Positions 33,180 through 46,985 are shown, counted from the first letter of the stretch. The stretch is DNA of 64,000 bases from Muscardinus avellanarius (GCA_963383645.1 OY726563.1:30485575-30549574), one strand, 5' to 3'. Notes: generated by a model not told the origin, from the sequence alone. Numbers and translations: made by a program.

Positions 33180-34375
33180 TAATAAGTATTCAAGCGTAAC
33201 TTATCTAATGGTGAAATTCTGACTCGTCACCAAAATATCTTACACCATAGCCAATGCATTTATTTTAGTCAATGGCACTATTGTTCTTCCAGTTATGCAA
33301 GTCAAAAGGCTTGAAGTAATCTTTTTCATGTTTCTTTTTTCACACCCTATATCCAATGCTATTCCCTTTCCTTTCAAAAGTTATCCATAATCTGATGACT
33401 TCCACTGTTACTACTTGTTCCCAGTGACCTGAATCACTGTAATCATCTGTGAAATACCCTCTGTGATCCTATTCTTTCCTTCTTAGGATCTTCAATACAC
33501 CACTAAGAGCAATCTTGTTAAATATACAATATGTTACTGAATCTAAGATACCATCAATTGTAAGAAAGTCTTATATGCATACATGACATTATTATGGACT
33601 AAACTATAAAGCTTTGCATTGATAATAATCTTGCACAAAAATATTTAGTCATACCAGAATCTTCTTGCTTTAAAAATACTTTTTATCACTATCAGGCTAT
33701 GTGATGCTTTTTACTGTGTTCCTTGCATTGACTCATATAATTTTAGGCAAACCTTTCATATGTATATTAGTAAAAAAAAAGAAAATGTAAGTCCATCTGC
33801 TCATGGATTTTTTTAGTCTTTTATAAAACTTATTTGGTTCTTGCTTTGTACAAAATTATGAATTTTCCATCATGTCTCCAACAAGGAATGTCAATATTAC
33901 TATTTTCAAACTTATATCTCAATGTTTTACTTCCCTATATTTCTGCTTCACTTTAATATTTTATTTAAATATCAAATTATTGTATAATTTTCAAACATAT
34001 GTTTAAAAACACTTAAAACTAACATGTGGAATACTGATAATTTGTGGAATTCAACTGAAAGCAAGAATCTCCCAGAAAATAGCCACCTGTGTCTAAACCG
34101 CTCCTGATAGATAACTATTATAAACTCTGATATAAGACATTTAAAGTGCAGAAAATTTTCATCTGGGAACAGATAAAATTTAATAAGTAAAATCTTGTTT
34201 CTGTACTTAAAACTTTTCATGACTTCCTATTGCACTTGCCAGGGTTCCTAATATTTCCTACAAGTTGTTATGTGCACTCTCTGCTTCTACTCCCTACAAC
34301 TATGTCTTTGTCCTAGACTGTTTTTGTCATTTGAATCTCATGGAGGTGTTTGGAATATAGTCAAAAGCATGTATT
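33180..34375 (+). repeat. possible ancient repeat pieces in AT-rich DNA
   Basis: Parts of 33280-33540 and 34195-34370 resemble old dispersed mammalian repeats of L2 style (cacaccctatatccaatgct; gacttcctattgcacttgcc). The family is not certain. No gene is seen. Confidence 0.3.
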
Positions 34376-34376
34376 T

Positions 34377-34612
34377 AAGCTGGGCGTGGTAACGCATGCT
34401 TGTGATCCCCGCGCTTGGGAGGCTGAGACAGGAGGATCGCACAGGTTCAGAGCCAGCCTCAGCTACTTAGTGAGGCTCTCAGCAACTTAGTGAAACCCTG
34501 TTTCCAAATAAAACATAAAAAATAGATCTGGGAGTATAGCCCACAGGTAGAAAAGCCCCTGGGTTCCACCCCCAGTACCACACACACACACACACAAAAA
34601 AAAAAAACCCGA
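34377..34612 (+). repeat. B1-dID type SINE
   Basis: A full dimer with the A tail interrupted by (CA)n at 34582-34597. Confidence 0.92.
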
Positions 34613-34951
34613 TATATTTAGTTTGTATTTTTGAATGTGTTTCTCCGTCTCACAGTCCTATAATGGAGTTAAGTTACTCCTAGCATTCTCATACAAGAAA
34701 TAGCTTTCAGAGATTCTTACTCACTTTGCTGACTCACCTACTGTTAGGATATGAGGACTCCTGACCAGACAGTGCTTGATGACAGAAATATGTGCTGTTT
34801 CCCAGACCTGGAAATATGTAGGGAGAGGGAGAGAGGCAATCACTGAGTGTATGACACCAGAGCCTATACTGTGGGAAAATCTTCTAACCACCAGACATAT
34901 AAAATTATAAGCACATCAATGCCTGCCTAAACAGAAGTGCTCTTCTATAAG

Positions 34952-34954
<3 letters not shown>

Positions 34955-34997
<43 letters not shown>
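34955..34997. repeat. (TA)n microsatellite
   Basis: About 21 TA units. Confidence 0.95.
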
Positions 34998-34999
<2 letters not shown>

Positions 35000-35534
35000 C
35001 AATTAAATACTGAGTCATAATTTTAGGACATGTGATATTTGTGTTATTTATCCAGTTTATAAAGCTAGTAATATTCTGTAATTTTTTGTCATTATATTTA
35101 CATATTCAAGTTTGTACCCAAGTTTGTATTCTCACATTTTATTTCTTTCTCCTAAAGAGAAGGTTGAAAGTTTATAATACTCAGGTCCCAGAAAACCTGG
35201 ATGGGCCTCTGCTTTGGCATCTGTACATAGTTGCATCTCAACCCCTTTCACACACATGTGCTTAGCTTCAGAACCTCTGAGCCTCCTTATTTCCTTCAAA
35301 CAATTCTTATACCCTAGCCTCCGCACAAGTGAGTCCATCTGTCTGAACCACTTATCCTCCCAACAACCACATGCTTCTATTTTGAAAATCATTTACCAAA
35401 GCTCATCTTTCTCATAAGGCCCTTTCTGTCCATTCTTTTTTTAAAAAAATATGTAGCCCATTTCTATACACCATCTGTAAACCTCTGTTTTTTCTGTTTA
35501 CTATAGCATTTTTCACATTTCTCAGGTAGACAGG

Positions 35535-35535
35535 T

Positions 35536-35573
<38 letters not shown>

Positions 35574-35580
35574 GATAGAT
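35535..35580. repeat. (GATA)n microsatellite
   Basis: About nine GATA units with one broken unit at the end. Confidence 0.95.
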
Positions 35581-36192
35581 ACTCTCAATATATATCCATG
35601 TTTCTTGCTTATGATTTATCATCTGTTCCTCCATTAAAATATATATGATAAGTAAATGCTAAATAAATGAAAATTTCTATCAAAATCTGTGAATTATTTA
35701 CTTATGTAAGTAGTTGAATCTGTGTAATGTTCATTTAAACATAGGTAAAATCAATTTCTTGTAGGGTCTAAAGATATCACACTATACCTTGAAGAAATTT
35801 AAGGTTAGCATAATAATCTGATGGCAGGACTGTGAAAATATAAAGAAAATGTGAATCTTGCACTGAAAACCTACAGTTCAGTTGTAGTCAGTGATGACAC
35901 ATTCCTACTACAGTGAATGTCAGGAGGAATTTTATAGCTGATGACTACATTTTTAAAACAGAAGCTGCCTTTGAAATGAAGCTTCTCATAAGCATACAGC
36001 TCTTAGAGTAGGGAGCCAGGGGGAACTCTCTTGATCATTATTTTGAACACTGAGGAAAATGAGCACAGAAGAAAACAATGAATACTATGAGCATTGTACA
36101 CAAGCCAGACATTTACAATTGTTACTTATTAACTTTTTTATCTAAATTTTAAAAAATTGTTTTTCCTTACTACAAAAGGATCACTTTTCTTT

Positions 36193-36417
36193 TCTTTTTT
36201 TTTTTCTTTTTTTCTGTGGTACTGGGGATGAAATCCAGGGGCATTCTATCTCCTACCATCACCCTCAGCCCTATTTTTATTCTTTATTTTTGAAACAGGG
36301 TCTCACTGAGTTGCAAAAGGCCTCACTAAGTAGTAGCTGAGGCTGTCCTTGAACTGCAATTCTCTTGTCTCAACCTCCCAAATGCTGAGATTACAAGCAT
36401 GCGCCACCACACCTGGC
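36193..36417 (-). repeat. B1-dID type SINE
   Basis: Flanked by aaaggatca(c/t)tttt at about 36176 and 36420. Confidence 0.92.
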
Positions 36418-36434
36418 TTAAAGGATCATTTTTC

Positions 36435-37785
36435 TATATTTTTATGACACAGCAGCATCAAGGACTGTGTTTTCTATTCAAATATGGAATCGAATAACAA
36501 CAAGATCTTTACAAATGTTAATTTAGCTTATGTCTTCGGTGTTCACACTTCAGAAAAAGTCTTCCTTCTGGTCTTCAGCAAACCAAGTTACAGTTAATTT
36601 ATATGTCTCTTGTGTTTTCTTTTGTCTGCCTGCTATTTTAAGTGACTTCTGTCACTGTGTGAAAGTCTGGATGAGTGAGCATGTTTCTTGTCTTGTTGAA
36701 ACAAAAGAAAGATTTAAGTACAAGGTTTTTACCTTGGCCTAGCAGGTAAACTGGAACACTGACATCTTTTCCATAACTATTCTATGGAAACTTTAAACTC
36801 AAGAGTAAGTATCCCTGTATTATAGAAAATGTAACAACTGTATTCTTTTAGTAAAATCTCAACACTCAATAATTCCTGAAAACTTCACTTGCTATATTAC
36901 AATCAATACAGAACATTTTGAGACCCAGATATATGGGGCTTTCCCATATTAGACAATTCTCTAGTACCATCTACATCCTACAGTGTAATTAAATTCTAAC
37001 ATTATCTACCTGAAGATAACTTTCAGATATCATAGGTTAAGAGATCTTTATGTTTTTAGAAACCAGTACACATTCTGAAATTCAGAGATTTTAAGAAGGC
37101 TTTATTGCTTAGGCATTATCAATTAATAACACAGTTTCTAATCCTTCTCCCCTTCTTGGAGAATGAGGTTAAGGCTGAAAGTTCAACCCTTCTAATCATG
37201 GGTTAGACTTTCTGGTTACCTATCTTTCTCCAGGAGCCCACAAAAGTTCCTGCTTATTAGAACAAAAAACTATTTCTATAGTTTAGGAAAGTCCAAGGGA
37301 TTAGGAACTCTGTGTCAGGAACTAGCATCAATGACCAAATATCAGGACAAAATATCAATTAGGAAATAACAAGGAGTTTAGACACTCTGTGCCAAAATTA
37401 AGGCACTGACCAAATGCATTTATTTATTATCTCACAGTATTATAATATCCTACAAAGATCATTTATAGTATAAAATGTGGATGAGAGCAAGGTGAATTAT
37501 TTTGCCCTTCATTTGTAGTCTAAACAAATTTGTATTTTTGTATTTTGTAGCTTTAATTCATATCCCCTTTTAGCCATTGGGAAATGTCAGCAAGCTCTCG
37601 CTGTCTATTCACAGCATTTTAGACTAGAAAGAGTGGGCCTCCAATGGGCACAAGGCTTACCTAATGGCTTATGGGGCTTAGGGAAGGGCCACATGTGTCA
37701 GGACCTATGAGGCTGCTACAATGAAGTTGGTTACTTTGTTCATCAAAGCAAACAAGACATTAGTCTTTCTGTTTCCACCCAGGCC
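36435..37785. other. no gene seen
   Basis: AT-rich DNA with no recognised element. Confidence 0.35.
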
Positions 37786-37789
37786 CACA

Positions 37790-38510
37790 GACTATGCTCA
37801 ACAGTAGCTACAGAGATCTTATTGAAACCAAAAATCAGATCAACATCATTCTAGTGATTCATATCCTCCCTTGGATTCCCATTTATCTATGAGGAAAAGT
37901 AGAATCTACACAATGGTTTTCCAAGGTCTCTTTGATCTGTGTGGTGCCCTCCTCTTACCTAGAACACACCAGACATACTACCTCCTTAGATCCTTTTCAT
38001 TTTATTTTGCCTCTGCCTGAAGCTCTCTCTCCCCATATTTTCTTATGCTTTTTATCCTTCATTCTCTGCAAGTCTCTGTTCAGAGGTCAACATCTACTAG
38101 GCCAGTGATGCATGTCTATATTCCCAGATACTCAGAAGGCTGAGGCAGGAAGATTGATTGATCCCAGGAGTTTAAGATTAGCCTGGGCAACATAACAAGA
38201 CTCTTTCTCCAAAAAACAAAATTTTCCCTTCTCACTGAGGCCTACTCTGACCAAAATATTTTAATTTACACCACCTCACACACACATACACGCAGATTCA
38301 TCCTTCTTGGTTTTATTTTCTTATAGCCCTTTACTACTATCTAAAATTATAAAATATTTTCTGAAGTGCTTTGTTTATTGTCTGTCTTTCCTAGTAGAAT
38401 ATAAGGTTTAAGAGGACAATGACATTTGCCTCATCTGTGCTATTTACTCCTATAATCCAAATCTCTGGATTATCACTTGGAATATAGCCAAGTTGAATAT
38501 CATACTGGCT
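37790..38510 (+). repeat. LINE-2 fragment
   Basis: It follows an L2 3' end: tcctcccttggattcccatt, ctctgcctgaagctctctct, gcaagtctctgttcagaggt, and beyond the SINE ttctcactgaggcctactct. It is split by the 7SL-type SINE. Confidence 0.6.
38097..38222 (+). repeat. 7SL-derived monomer (B1/PB1-like)
   Basis: aggctgaggcaggaagattg, cccaggagtttaagattagc and ctgggcaacataacaagact show an Alu/B1-type monomer without an ID half. It is an older type than the dimeric SINEs. Confidence 0.7.
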
Positions 38511-39960
38511 TTCCAAGACAGTTTAAGTCATCCCTGTTTTCTTAATATGATAATTAATGACACCTCTCCACTGTCCAAAGTATTGTATGATTTATTTGTA
38601 GTCACTGTACAAAGAAAAATGGCTTAATAACTATTTTAGAATTGAGAGGTTGTCCCTCAGGGGTAATGCCTTCTCCAGCTCAAAGTCAATTTTTAGAAGC
38701 ATAATACCCACTGACACAAAGCAGCCAAGGTTCAGAAATGGTAGTAGAAAAGGGTATCTGACGTGTCAGTTTTTGGACTACAGTCTATCAATCTCTGATA
38801 ATCAGAACCAATGCTCCAAACTTCAACAACAAGAATCACAGTGTAGTTGCTGATTCTGTCAGAACACTTGGAACCTAGAAGGTTGACAAGAGCAGAAATG
38901 CAGAATTTCATTTGTGAAGGTTAGTCTGGATTGTCAACTTTACTGGAGCATGGAACACTTTAGATGATATGACTTTGGGTATGTTGATGTGATGACTGAT
39001 TTATGTAATGGAAGATTGAAGGGGAAGTCCTGCCCTAAAAAATAGACAACATGGTTTTGATAGGCACAGGACCTGGATAAAAGAAGAAGACAACTGTGTG
39101 AATGCATGCGTGCTTCTTCCTGAAAAACTCCTGTCTGCTCTCATCTGAGATGTTGGCCTTCAGGTCTTTGAACTGAACCTTCATCATTGTTTCTCTGAGC
39201 GTTTCCTACAATTCTCTTTGTGCAGTCAGAAACTTGGGAATATGTTGCTTTGAACTGTAAGCTGATCTGAGAAATCCCCTTTTACCATATACATGTTCTG
39301 TGAGTTCCATTACTATAGTTAACCCTAACAAATACATCATTCAAAAGAGAAATTTAGCTTTATATACTGGTGCTAAAGAAAGCAACAGCCAGATAATCGC
39401 AAATTTAGTTAAAAATTCAACTAATAAAAAGTATTCTTCATATTTTTCTATCTTGAGTAAATACTTTGAACCAAAGTATTTGGTTCAAAATCATTCTTTT
39501 AGTAATAAATATTTAAAATCATACTTTTGTTAATAATATAGCTCCTACTGGGGTTCAGGACAAGTTTCCCCAAAATATAGCAGTTGGCATTTGAGCAAAC
39601 AGCAGAATCAGGCCATAGGAACTAGAAAGAATTTCTCTTATACCTAGTCCTCTGTTTCAAGCCATAAAATCTGACTGGTCTTTCCCTGAAAATAAGTTAT
39701 AAGACTCTCATTCCAGATGGGTCTCTCCCTATGCCAAGAGAAAAGAAATGTCATACAGGGATACCAAGAAGTATCTGAGCAAATAGGCCTTGTTAAGTTC
39801 CCCACTCCCCAGTTTATGACTCTTTTATCATATTCTCATTGTGTCCAAACGTGATTTTTCACAACTATCCACTTCTTCATCAGACTTATCATAAAATATA
39901 TACAATTTTCTCTGGATTTTTGAGCCTTCATTTTTGAATGTTGTAATGGCACATAAAACT
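38511..39960. other. no gene seen; possible unclassified repeat at 38918-39290
   Basis: The segment starting gaaggttagtctggattgtc reads like a dispersed mammalian repeat, but I cannot name it. The rest is AT-rich. Confidence 0.3.
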
Positions 39961-39964
39961 TATA

Positions 39965-40050
39965 TAGAGTTGGAGCACAGCTCAGTGGTAGAGCATTTTC
40001 CTGGCATATTTTAGACAAGGCCCTATGTTTTGTTTCCAGCACCAGAAAAA
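39965..40050 (+). repeat. ID-type SINE
   Basis: gttggagcacagctcagtgg tagagcattttcctggcat: full-length ID spacing, unlike the shortened ID half of the dimers. Confidence 0.75.
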
Positions 40051-40238
40051 AACTTATATAATATGTATAATGTCCTCTCACTTGTTGCGGGGGCTTCAGG
40101 CATGAAATTCATGATGCATAAGGCAAGAAAAACTTTTCTCCTCTATAATTCCCTTCAATTTTCCTTGTTACCCTTTCCTCAAAATAGATACTTAAGTATA
40201 TTTTAAAATTTGTATTTTGATTTCTATTATCTCCCATG

Positions 40239-40560
40239 TCTGTTTTCTGTTGTTATCCTAGGAAATTGCCACAAACTTGGAAGCTCTGAACACAAATTTT
40301 CTGTATCACAGTTCATTAGGTCAAAAGTTTGGGTTGGATCAGTAGATATTTCTGCTGTGGGTCCCAGAAGGCTGAAATCTAGGTATTTGGCACAATGGAC
40401 ACTTTTCTGAATGCTTTGGAAGTTATTCCCCTTCCAGGCTCATGCAGATTGTTATCAGGAATCCTTATTTCCTTGCTGGCTGTTATCCAGGAATCGACCT
40501 ATGGTTCTGGAGATTGTACACATCCCCTGGTATGTTGTCTCCTTCTACTTCAAATCTGGC
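40239..40560 (-). repeat. probable MaLR (MLT1-like) LTR fragment
   Basis: gttatcctaggaaattgcca ... tcacagttcattaggtcaaa and the end tggttctggagattgtacac fit a reversed MLT1-type sequence. Diverged. Confidence 0.4.
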
Positions 40561-40837
40561 AAAAGCTAGTGTGTAACTCTCACACATGGAATTTCTCCAC
40601 GTCCTCCTTAACCACATCTTCCCTCTGCTCTATTCTGTGTGTCTCTCTGACTTTTCTGTCACTTCTGCTTTTCTGGGCTCATTTGATTCCATTAAACACA
40701 CATATATAGTCCAGGATATTCTCCTTATTTTAAAATTAATTGATTTATAAACTGTAATAATATCTACAATGTTCCTTCACAGGATTACCTACATTACCAC
40801 TTGATTGAATAACCAGAAAAATGAAAGGTTGGGGTGG

Positions 40838-40905
40838 GGTTCATAGACAGCTTCAGTTACTGATTGAGGTCCTTTATAACCTAGTGAGACCTTGTTTCAA
40901 AACAC
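40838..40905 (+). repeat. SINE fragment
   Basis: agcttcagttactgattgag ... agtgagaccttgtttcaaaa is the middle of a B1-dID dimer. Confidence 0.55.
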
Positions 40906-41454
40906 CTTTTGAATTCTGTCCACTACACTCACCCTGTTCTTCAAAATATATGCTTTTCAAGATGCTAATTATAATTCACTTGAGGATTTTTTATTTGTGA
41001 ATCTGAAGGCCTTACTCCTTCCCTGAAGTTCCAAAATTATGTCTGAGCAAGTATGTGAATAAATGTGCAAAATATTGGGTTACATGTAAAAAACAAAACA
41101 AAAAAATAAAATTCATAGGATAAGAACTAAAGTGTGATAGTCTCCAGTTTCTGTCAAGTAGTCACTTGCTTCATTCCTTCCTGATAGCAGAATGTCTAGT
41201 AAATAGGAAAATCATTATAGTGAAAATGAACATCCAAGTATCTTATTTTCAAGGTTGAGTAAATGGATTGGAAGATATACACAGTGCTTGGGAAACCACA
41301 ATGCAAAAGAATAATGAACAAAATGGTGCAACCAGGAAATGGAAGTGGGAAGATTCCATAACACCACGACGCACTGGATATGAATTTCGATAAAGTATAT
41401 ATGGTCATGCTGAAATTGCTGCAGTAACTTCATAGAACTGAGATAGTCACAGGC

Positions 41455-41625
41455 TTTCGCTCTCTAAATGTGATCTCTGAACCATCTGCCTCACCTAAAA
41501 ACCTGTTCGAAATGGAAATTCTAAGGCTACACCTCAGGTTTATTTCATTAGAAACCTGGAGGGGAAGGCCCTGCTGACTCTTTTTAAATGCTATAGAGAA
41601 AATTCTAATTAAGTCAAAAGGGATA
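41455..41625 (+). repeat. MER5-like DNA transposon relic
   Basis: cacctaaaaacctgttcgaa atggaaattctaaggctac: order and words of MER5A. Confidence 0.65.
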
Positions 41626-41860
41626 TTTGAAAAGCGATTTCAGAAGAGATTCTAATCTCTTCTACCCTTTTCAAAGAAGGTAGGCAGGAAATAGAAGTTA
41701 GAGCTGAGGTAGGACACCCTTTTGTTAGGCCCCAACCTTATTTGATAAACTGAAAGAGAAGCATCTAAAAGAAGTAAGGGTATAATGTCAAAACATCAAA
41801 AATATTCTCTGTTGCATTTTAAACAAAAACATTTACTTATTTTCTAAGAGGTTGGACACA

Positions 41861-42088
41861 GTTTCTTTTATTTATTTATTATTATTATTATTTTTATTTT
41901 TTATTTTTTATTTTTTGGTGGTACTGGGGTTCCTGGAAGCCCTTCTACCTCCGGGCTACACTCCCAGACCTATTTTATTTTTGGAAACAGGGTCTCTTAT
42001 GCCAGTGCCTCTGGCTTCGAACCTGCGCGTTCCTCTTGTCTCTGCCTCCCAAGCGTGGGGATTACAAGCGTGTGCCACCACACCCACC
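41861..42088 (-). repeat. B1-dID type SINE, young subtype
   Basis: The target duplication ggacacagttt lies at 41853 and 42091 areas. The long T-rich tail has become (ATT)n (41866-41912). Confidence 0.92.
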
Positions 42089-42235
42089 AGGACACAGTTT
42101 AAACAAGACACAGTTATTTCATACTAAATATGACAATTTCCTCTAGAGAAGAAAGTTTTCTTGTCTCCAGTATGTATGAACATTTTCAAACTACAATACT
42201 GTAGGGTTATTCTTAGTGTCCTGAGCAGGAATATT

Positions 42236-42395
42236 TCTTTTTTTTAATTATTTTTTATTGGTGCACTGTATTCATACATCATAATGGGACATACATGCAC
42301 ACATGGCCCAGTTAGCCCCTACCCGATCCCCACCCTGTTCCCTCCCCATCCCTCCTTCCCATGCTTGGCTTAGTGGTTGACATCTAGTATTATAG
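42236..42395 (-). repeat. L1 3' end
   Basis: tttattggtgcactgtattc followed by the C-rich 3' UTR (ccctccccatccctccttcc). Confidence 0.85.
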
Positions 42396-42828
42396 TAATT
42401 TATCCAAAATTAACAATGATAATCTCACATAACAATTTAATTTGTCTGATACCAAGCTTTTGATGACTTAAAGATAACATTTCAATATTTCTTTTTGCTT
42501 TCTTTCTAACCAGAGAATGTTTTCTTCTTTTTCTTTTTAGGTGAAACTATCATAAATTTATTTATTAATTTTCAGAAAAAAATCTATTGTGAATGATATC
42601 TCTCAAGAAATTCTGGTAACTTTCATTATTTCTGTCTTCTTAGCCAAATCGACTAAGGAAAGAGTGTTAACTTTGCATTTCTACCCAAATTGCCAACCTG
42701 GGTTAAATATATTTCTAAATCATTCTACTAAAGCCCTTCAGATCTGTGTTTTCCTCATGACCCAAGGTGTGGAAGGCTATACTGATTTAGCTGCTAAATA
42801 ACAAGTGCAAAATAAAATTAAGAGGCCC

Positions 42829-43025
42829 ATCACGGTGGCACATGCTTGTAATCCCAGTACTTGGGAGGCTGAGACAGAAGGATCACAGGTTCACAGACAA
42901 ATTCAGTTACTGAGGCCCTTTGTAACGTAGTGAGACCATGTTTCAAAATAAAGAATAAAAAATAGGGCTGGGGATGTAGCTCAGAGGTAGAATGCCTCTG
43001 GGTTCCATCCTCAGTACTGAAAAAT
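42829..43025 (+). repeat. B1-dID type SINE
   Basis: A full dimer with the classic tail gggctggggatgtagctcag. Confidence 0.93.
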
Positions 43026-43029
43026 AAAT

Positions 43030-43790
43030 TAATTAAGGATTTAAACAGGGAGCTTCTCCTTGGCTGAATTTGAGTGTGAGGCTGGCAAGCTGCCCAGCCC
43101 CTCACAGAGTGGAGGAATTTATTGTGAGTGAATGCAGGACTCAAAAGGAATGAAAGAGGTCAAGGACATGGTTGAACTCATACATCTGCCTGTCCTCTAA
43201 AAAGAGAGGAATGCACCATTATGAGATATAATTAGATCTTTCCTATCAAAGGAATAGCTTGACTTGGGCTCCATTTTGTAAAACTGCCATTGTGTAAAGA
43301 TAGCATTTCCTGGAAATTGTGAATGCCAACCCCTCCCTCGGCATCCTTTTTAGCCAATGGCATAAAGACTGTGAGGCTATGTTCCCACCAATAGGAGCAC
43401 AGCACAGAAGTCTGCACTAAAAGTAAAATGGCTAGCAGTTTTCTGTCATGCTGTTCCTGCCTGCTGACTCACTAGTAGCAGGAATCCTTTTGCAAAAAGT
43501 AAAATTCACCTTGCTGAGTTGATTTAAAACATATATATATATGTTTTTTACAACGCTATGGAAATTTACTTCTGACACCATCTTTAGTGTAATCAAGGCT
43601 TTGTCTTCTTTATCCTCCTCTGTTAAGTAATTATTGGCTCCATTTTCTGGAAGATCATATGCTTTTGTTTTGGTTTGGGCTATTTTTTTGTTTACCTGGA
43701 AACTGAAAGACCAAACAAAAAGGCTTTTCTTGATGTTTTAAATGCAAAATTTGATATATTTAAGAAGCAACTTCTGAAATACTTTCTTTG
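43030..43790. other. no gene seen
   Basis: Contains a 22-bp palindrome built on a short (AT)n run at 43526-43547. Nothing coding. Confidence 0.4.
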
Positions 43791-43794
43791 AAAA

Positions 43795-43990
43795 CTGCTT
43801 GGATCCTAGGCCTGCCATTTTTATACTCTAAGTTTAGGCAAGTCACTTAACATCTCAGGGCTTCATCTGTAAAACATAACAGTTCCTATCTAATAGAGTT
43901 ATTTAAAATATTAAATAAGTTCATAAATGTAAAGCACTTGGAAAATTGACCTGAATCATATAGGCACATAACAAATGAAAATAATTGTTG
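43795..43990 (+). repeat. MIR SINE
   Basis: Clear MIR core: ggcaagtcacttaacatctc, ttcatctgtaaaacataaca, gtaaagcacttggaaa. Confidence 0.85.
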
Positions 43991-44289
43991 CTGTTATAAG
44001 GGTTGTGTTCCTTACCTGGGTCTTCTACTTCTCACGTTTTCTATCCCTTCCCCAGTTCTTACTTCATCCCTAGTGAGCATGATGACTAGTGGGGTGGGAA
44101 TGTTGTGGCTATTCATTGAGGGTGAAATAACTTTTGAAAGTCTCCAAAATCATACACCCTTTCTGCATACACAGAGAAGCTCAGCATTGTAACAAGATAT
44201 AAAAATAAGGGCTTATTTATATATTTCCCTTGTATACAATTTTGTCTATTAAATAGTTTTAAAATAGCCAGATGCTATTTTTAGTGGCT

Positions 44290-44368
44290 GATGCTGGCCT
44301 AATCCTTTGATTCCTCATCTCAGCCTTTCAAGTACTGGAATCATAGGTGTGTACCACCACACTGGACA
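44290..44368 (-). repeat. SINE fragment
   Basis: tcagcctttcaagtactgga atcataggtgtgtaccacca is the B1-like end only. Confidence 0.65.
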
Positions 44369-44369
44369 C

Positions 44370-45474
44370 ATAATTTATCATTTTATTGTGACAGGACATA
44401 TATCCATTCTTTTTACATTTCTCAAGAATGCAACACATTACCATTAGTTATAGTCACCTTGCTGTTTAATAGATCTTTTAAAATTTATTTTTTCTATCTA
44501 ACAAGCACTCATTTCTGATTCAGATAACCTGTCTGTTATGGTGAGGGTTGAGACGTACACTACAAATTTCTTCTCTGGCTGCTTTGGGCTGATGGAGCTC
44601 TAGCTATCAGCAGTCTGAGTTAACTCTGAAATGTTTATGTACTGAAACAATGGCACAGAAAAGGAGATGAGGCATGTCTATAGCCCTGCAAAAAGATACT
44701 TCTCTTCAACATCCCTCTGGGTAAAGCAAGTCAAATGCCTACCATTCAACAGGAGGGTGGAAAAGGTCAATGCTCCTTTCTCCAAGAAAGGAGACACTTG
44801 AATATTTTGAACCACTCTAACAATTAAACAGATAGACTTACATTACTCCTGTTTATATTCAGATGGAGAAATGTATCATGCCATAAGGAAAATGCCTACT
44901 AGTCTGAAAAAAAAAACTACCCAAAGGATAGATAGTTTTATAATTTCTTAGTCATTTGCATTTTGCAATCAACTGTCACTGTTTAGTATTTATTATATTT
45001 TGGTGGATGTTCTTGGTTTTAGTGGTAATTATATGAAGGTAGCTATAAGATTTAGATAATTTTGTGCTTCCTTGTCTTTTAGAGTCTTGCTGTGATATCT
45101 TCTCTTTCTGTTAATTGCACTATGGAAAATCAGTGTACACTGAAATCCCATACTTAAACAGTTTAAGCTTGCCTTCATTGTGACAGTTTATCAATGTGTG
45201 CACATGAAATTAGACTAAAAATATTTTATTAAACCCACCAGAGGAGCATCTTCTTGTAACAATATTCTACTTCCTTCAATAGAAATACATATGATTAACA
45301 AAGGCTTCAAAGGAGTTTTAAAAATAATTTAGAAATTATTTAATATTAGGATGGATGTATTTAATGGCCTGCCTGATTTTTATCATACAACTTTTACACA
45401 TGGTAAATTTATGAAAAATAATAAACCATATTTACTTGGATAACAGTGACCTATATACCTAAAATGCATTAATT
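44370..45474. other. no gene seen
   Basis: AT-rich with no recognised element. Confidence 0.35.
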
Positions 45475-45490
45475 TAGAAAATACTTTGTT

Positions 45491-45722
45491 TTACCAGGTG
45501 TGGTAATGCACGCTCGTAATCCCTGCACTTGGGAGACTGAGACAGGATGATCGCACAGGTTCAAGCCATCCTCAGCTATTTAGTGAGGCTCTCAGCAAAT
45601 TAGTGAGACACTGTTTCCAAATAAAGTATAAAATAGGTCTGAGAGTATAGCCCGGAGGTAGAAAGCCCCTGGGTTCCACCCCCAGTACGACAAAAAAAAA
45701 AAAAAAAAAAAAGAAAAAAGAA
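45491..45722 (+). repeat. B1-dID type SINE
   Basis: agaaaatactttgt repeats on both sides (45475 and 45723 areas). Confidence 0.93.
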
Positions 45723-45759
45723 AAGAAAATACTTTGTCTTTTTATAATAGTTTCCCATT

Positions 45760-46985
45760 TATTTTTAAATTGGTGCATTGTAGTTATACATCTTAATGGG
45801 ATTAAAGATGGTGGAGACATACATGCACACATCACCTAATTATCCCCTTACCCATTTCCCACCCCTTCTCTCCCCCTCCCTCTTTATCATGCTTGGCTTA
45901 GTGATTGACTTTGTATGCTTGTTCAAATATACCATGTGCTTTAGAGAATTTCCCTCTTCCCCCCTCCCATCCCCTCAGTTTGGTCTCATTTGCTCCTCTA
46001 TAGGATCTCCTTTATCTAGAGTTCCTCCTGTTACCCATTTCTCCTTAGCTTTCACATATTAGGGAAAGCATCCGATTTCTTCTTTTTTGTGACTGACTAA
46101 TCTCATTAAGCATAATGTCCTTGAGTTCCATTCATTTCCCTGTAAATGATGTAATTGTGCTTTTCTTTATGGCTGAGTAAAATTCCATTATCTACATATC
46201 CCACAGTTTTGTAGTCCATTCATCTGTTGATGGACATATTGGCTGGTTCCATAGTTTGGAAATGGTGAATTGTGCAGCTATGAACATAGATATATATGCA
46301 TTAGTTTGGTAGTTTGTTTTCCTTTCTCTTGGGTAGATACCCAGAGGTGGTATTGCTGGATCAAATGGTAAGTTCATTCCCATTCTTTTGAGGATCCTCC
46401 ATACTGTTTTCCAAAGTGGTTGCACTAATTTGCAATCCCACCAACAATGTTTTAGAATTCCCACTTCTCCACATCCTCACCAGCATTTGTTGTTGTTAGT
46501 GTTTGGAATGATTGCCATTCTGGTTGGAGTTAGGTGAAATCTCAGGGTAGTTTTGATTTGAATCTCTCTGATTGCCAGTGATGCTGAGCATTTTTTCATG
46601 CATATTTTAGCCATTTGAATGTCTTCTTTCGTGAAGTGTCTATTTAATTCACTTTCCCATTTTTGATTGGGTTATTTGTTTTCTGAGTGCTGAGTTTCTT
46701 GAGTTATCTGTATATTCTAGATATTAGTCCCCTATCCGAGGAGTAGGTGGCAAAAATCTTCTTCCATTCTATTGGCTCTTGATTGAGGATCCTGAGAGTT
46801 TCCTTTGCTGTACAGAAGCTCTTCAGTTTCATTCAATCCCACATATTGATTTGCCTTTTAGTTTCTTGTACCTTTGGGGTCTTGTTGAGAAAGTGTTTAT
46901 CTGTGCGTATGTGTTACAGTATTGGACCTCAAGGAGCCTCAAAGTCTCTGGTCTAACTTCCAAGTCTTTGATCCATCTTAAATTG
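45760..46985 (-). repeat. L1 3' end with ORF2 C-terminus
   Basis: The 3' UTR starts at 45768 (ttggtgcattgtagttatac). The frame at 46192-46464 (CWWDCKLVQPLWKTVWRILK, NPAIPPLGIYP) is the end of ORF2p. It extends to about 46985 and is truncated there. Confidence 0.9.

Larger units (their letters stand above)
34613..36185. other. no gene seen; two microsatellites
   Basis: Holds a (TA)n run at 34955-34997 and a (GATA)n run at 35535-35573. The remainder gives no coding signal. Confidence 0.45.

Noticed and set aside
43526..43547. 22-bp perfect palindrome
   Set aside because: Its core is an (AT)n run, so the symmetry is trivial.
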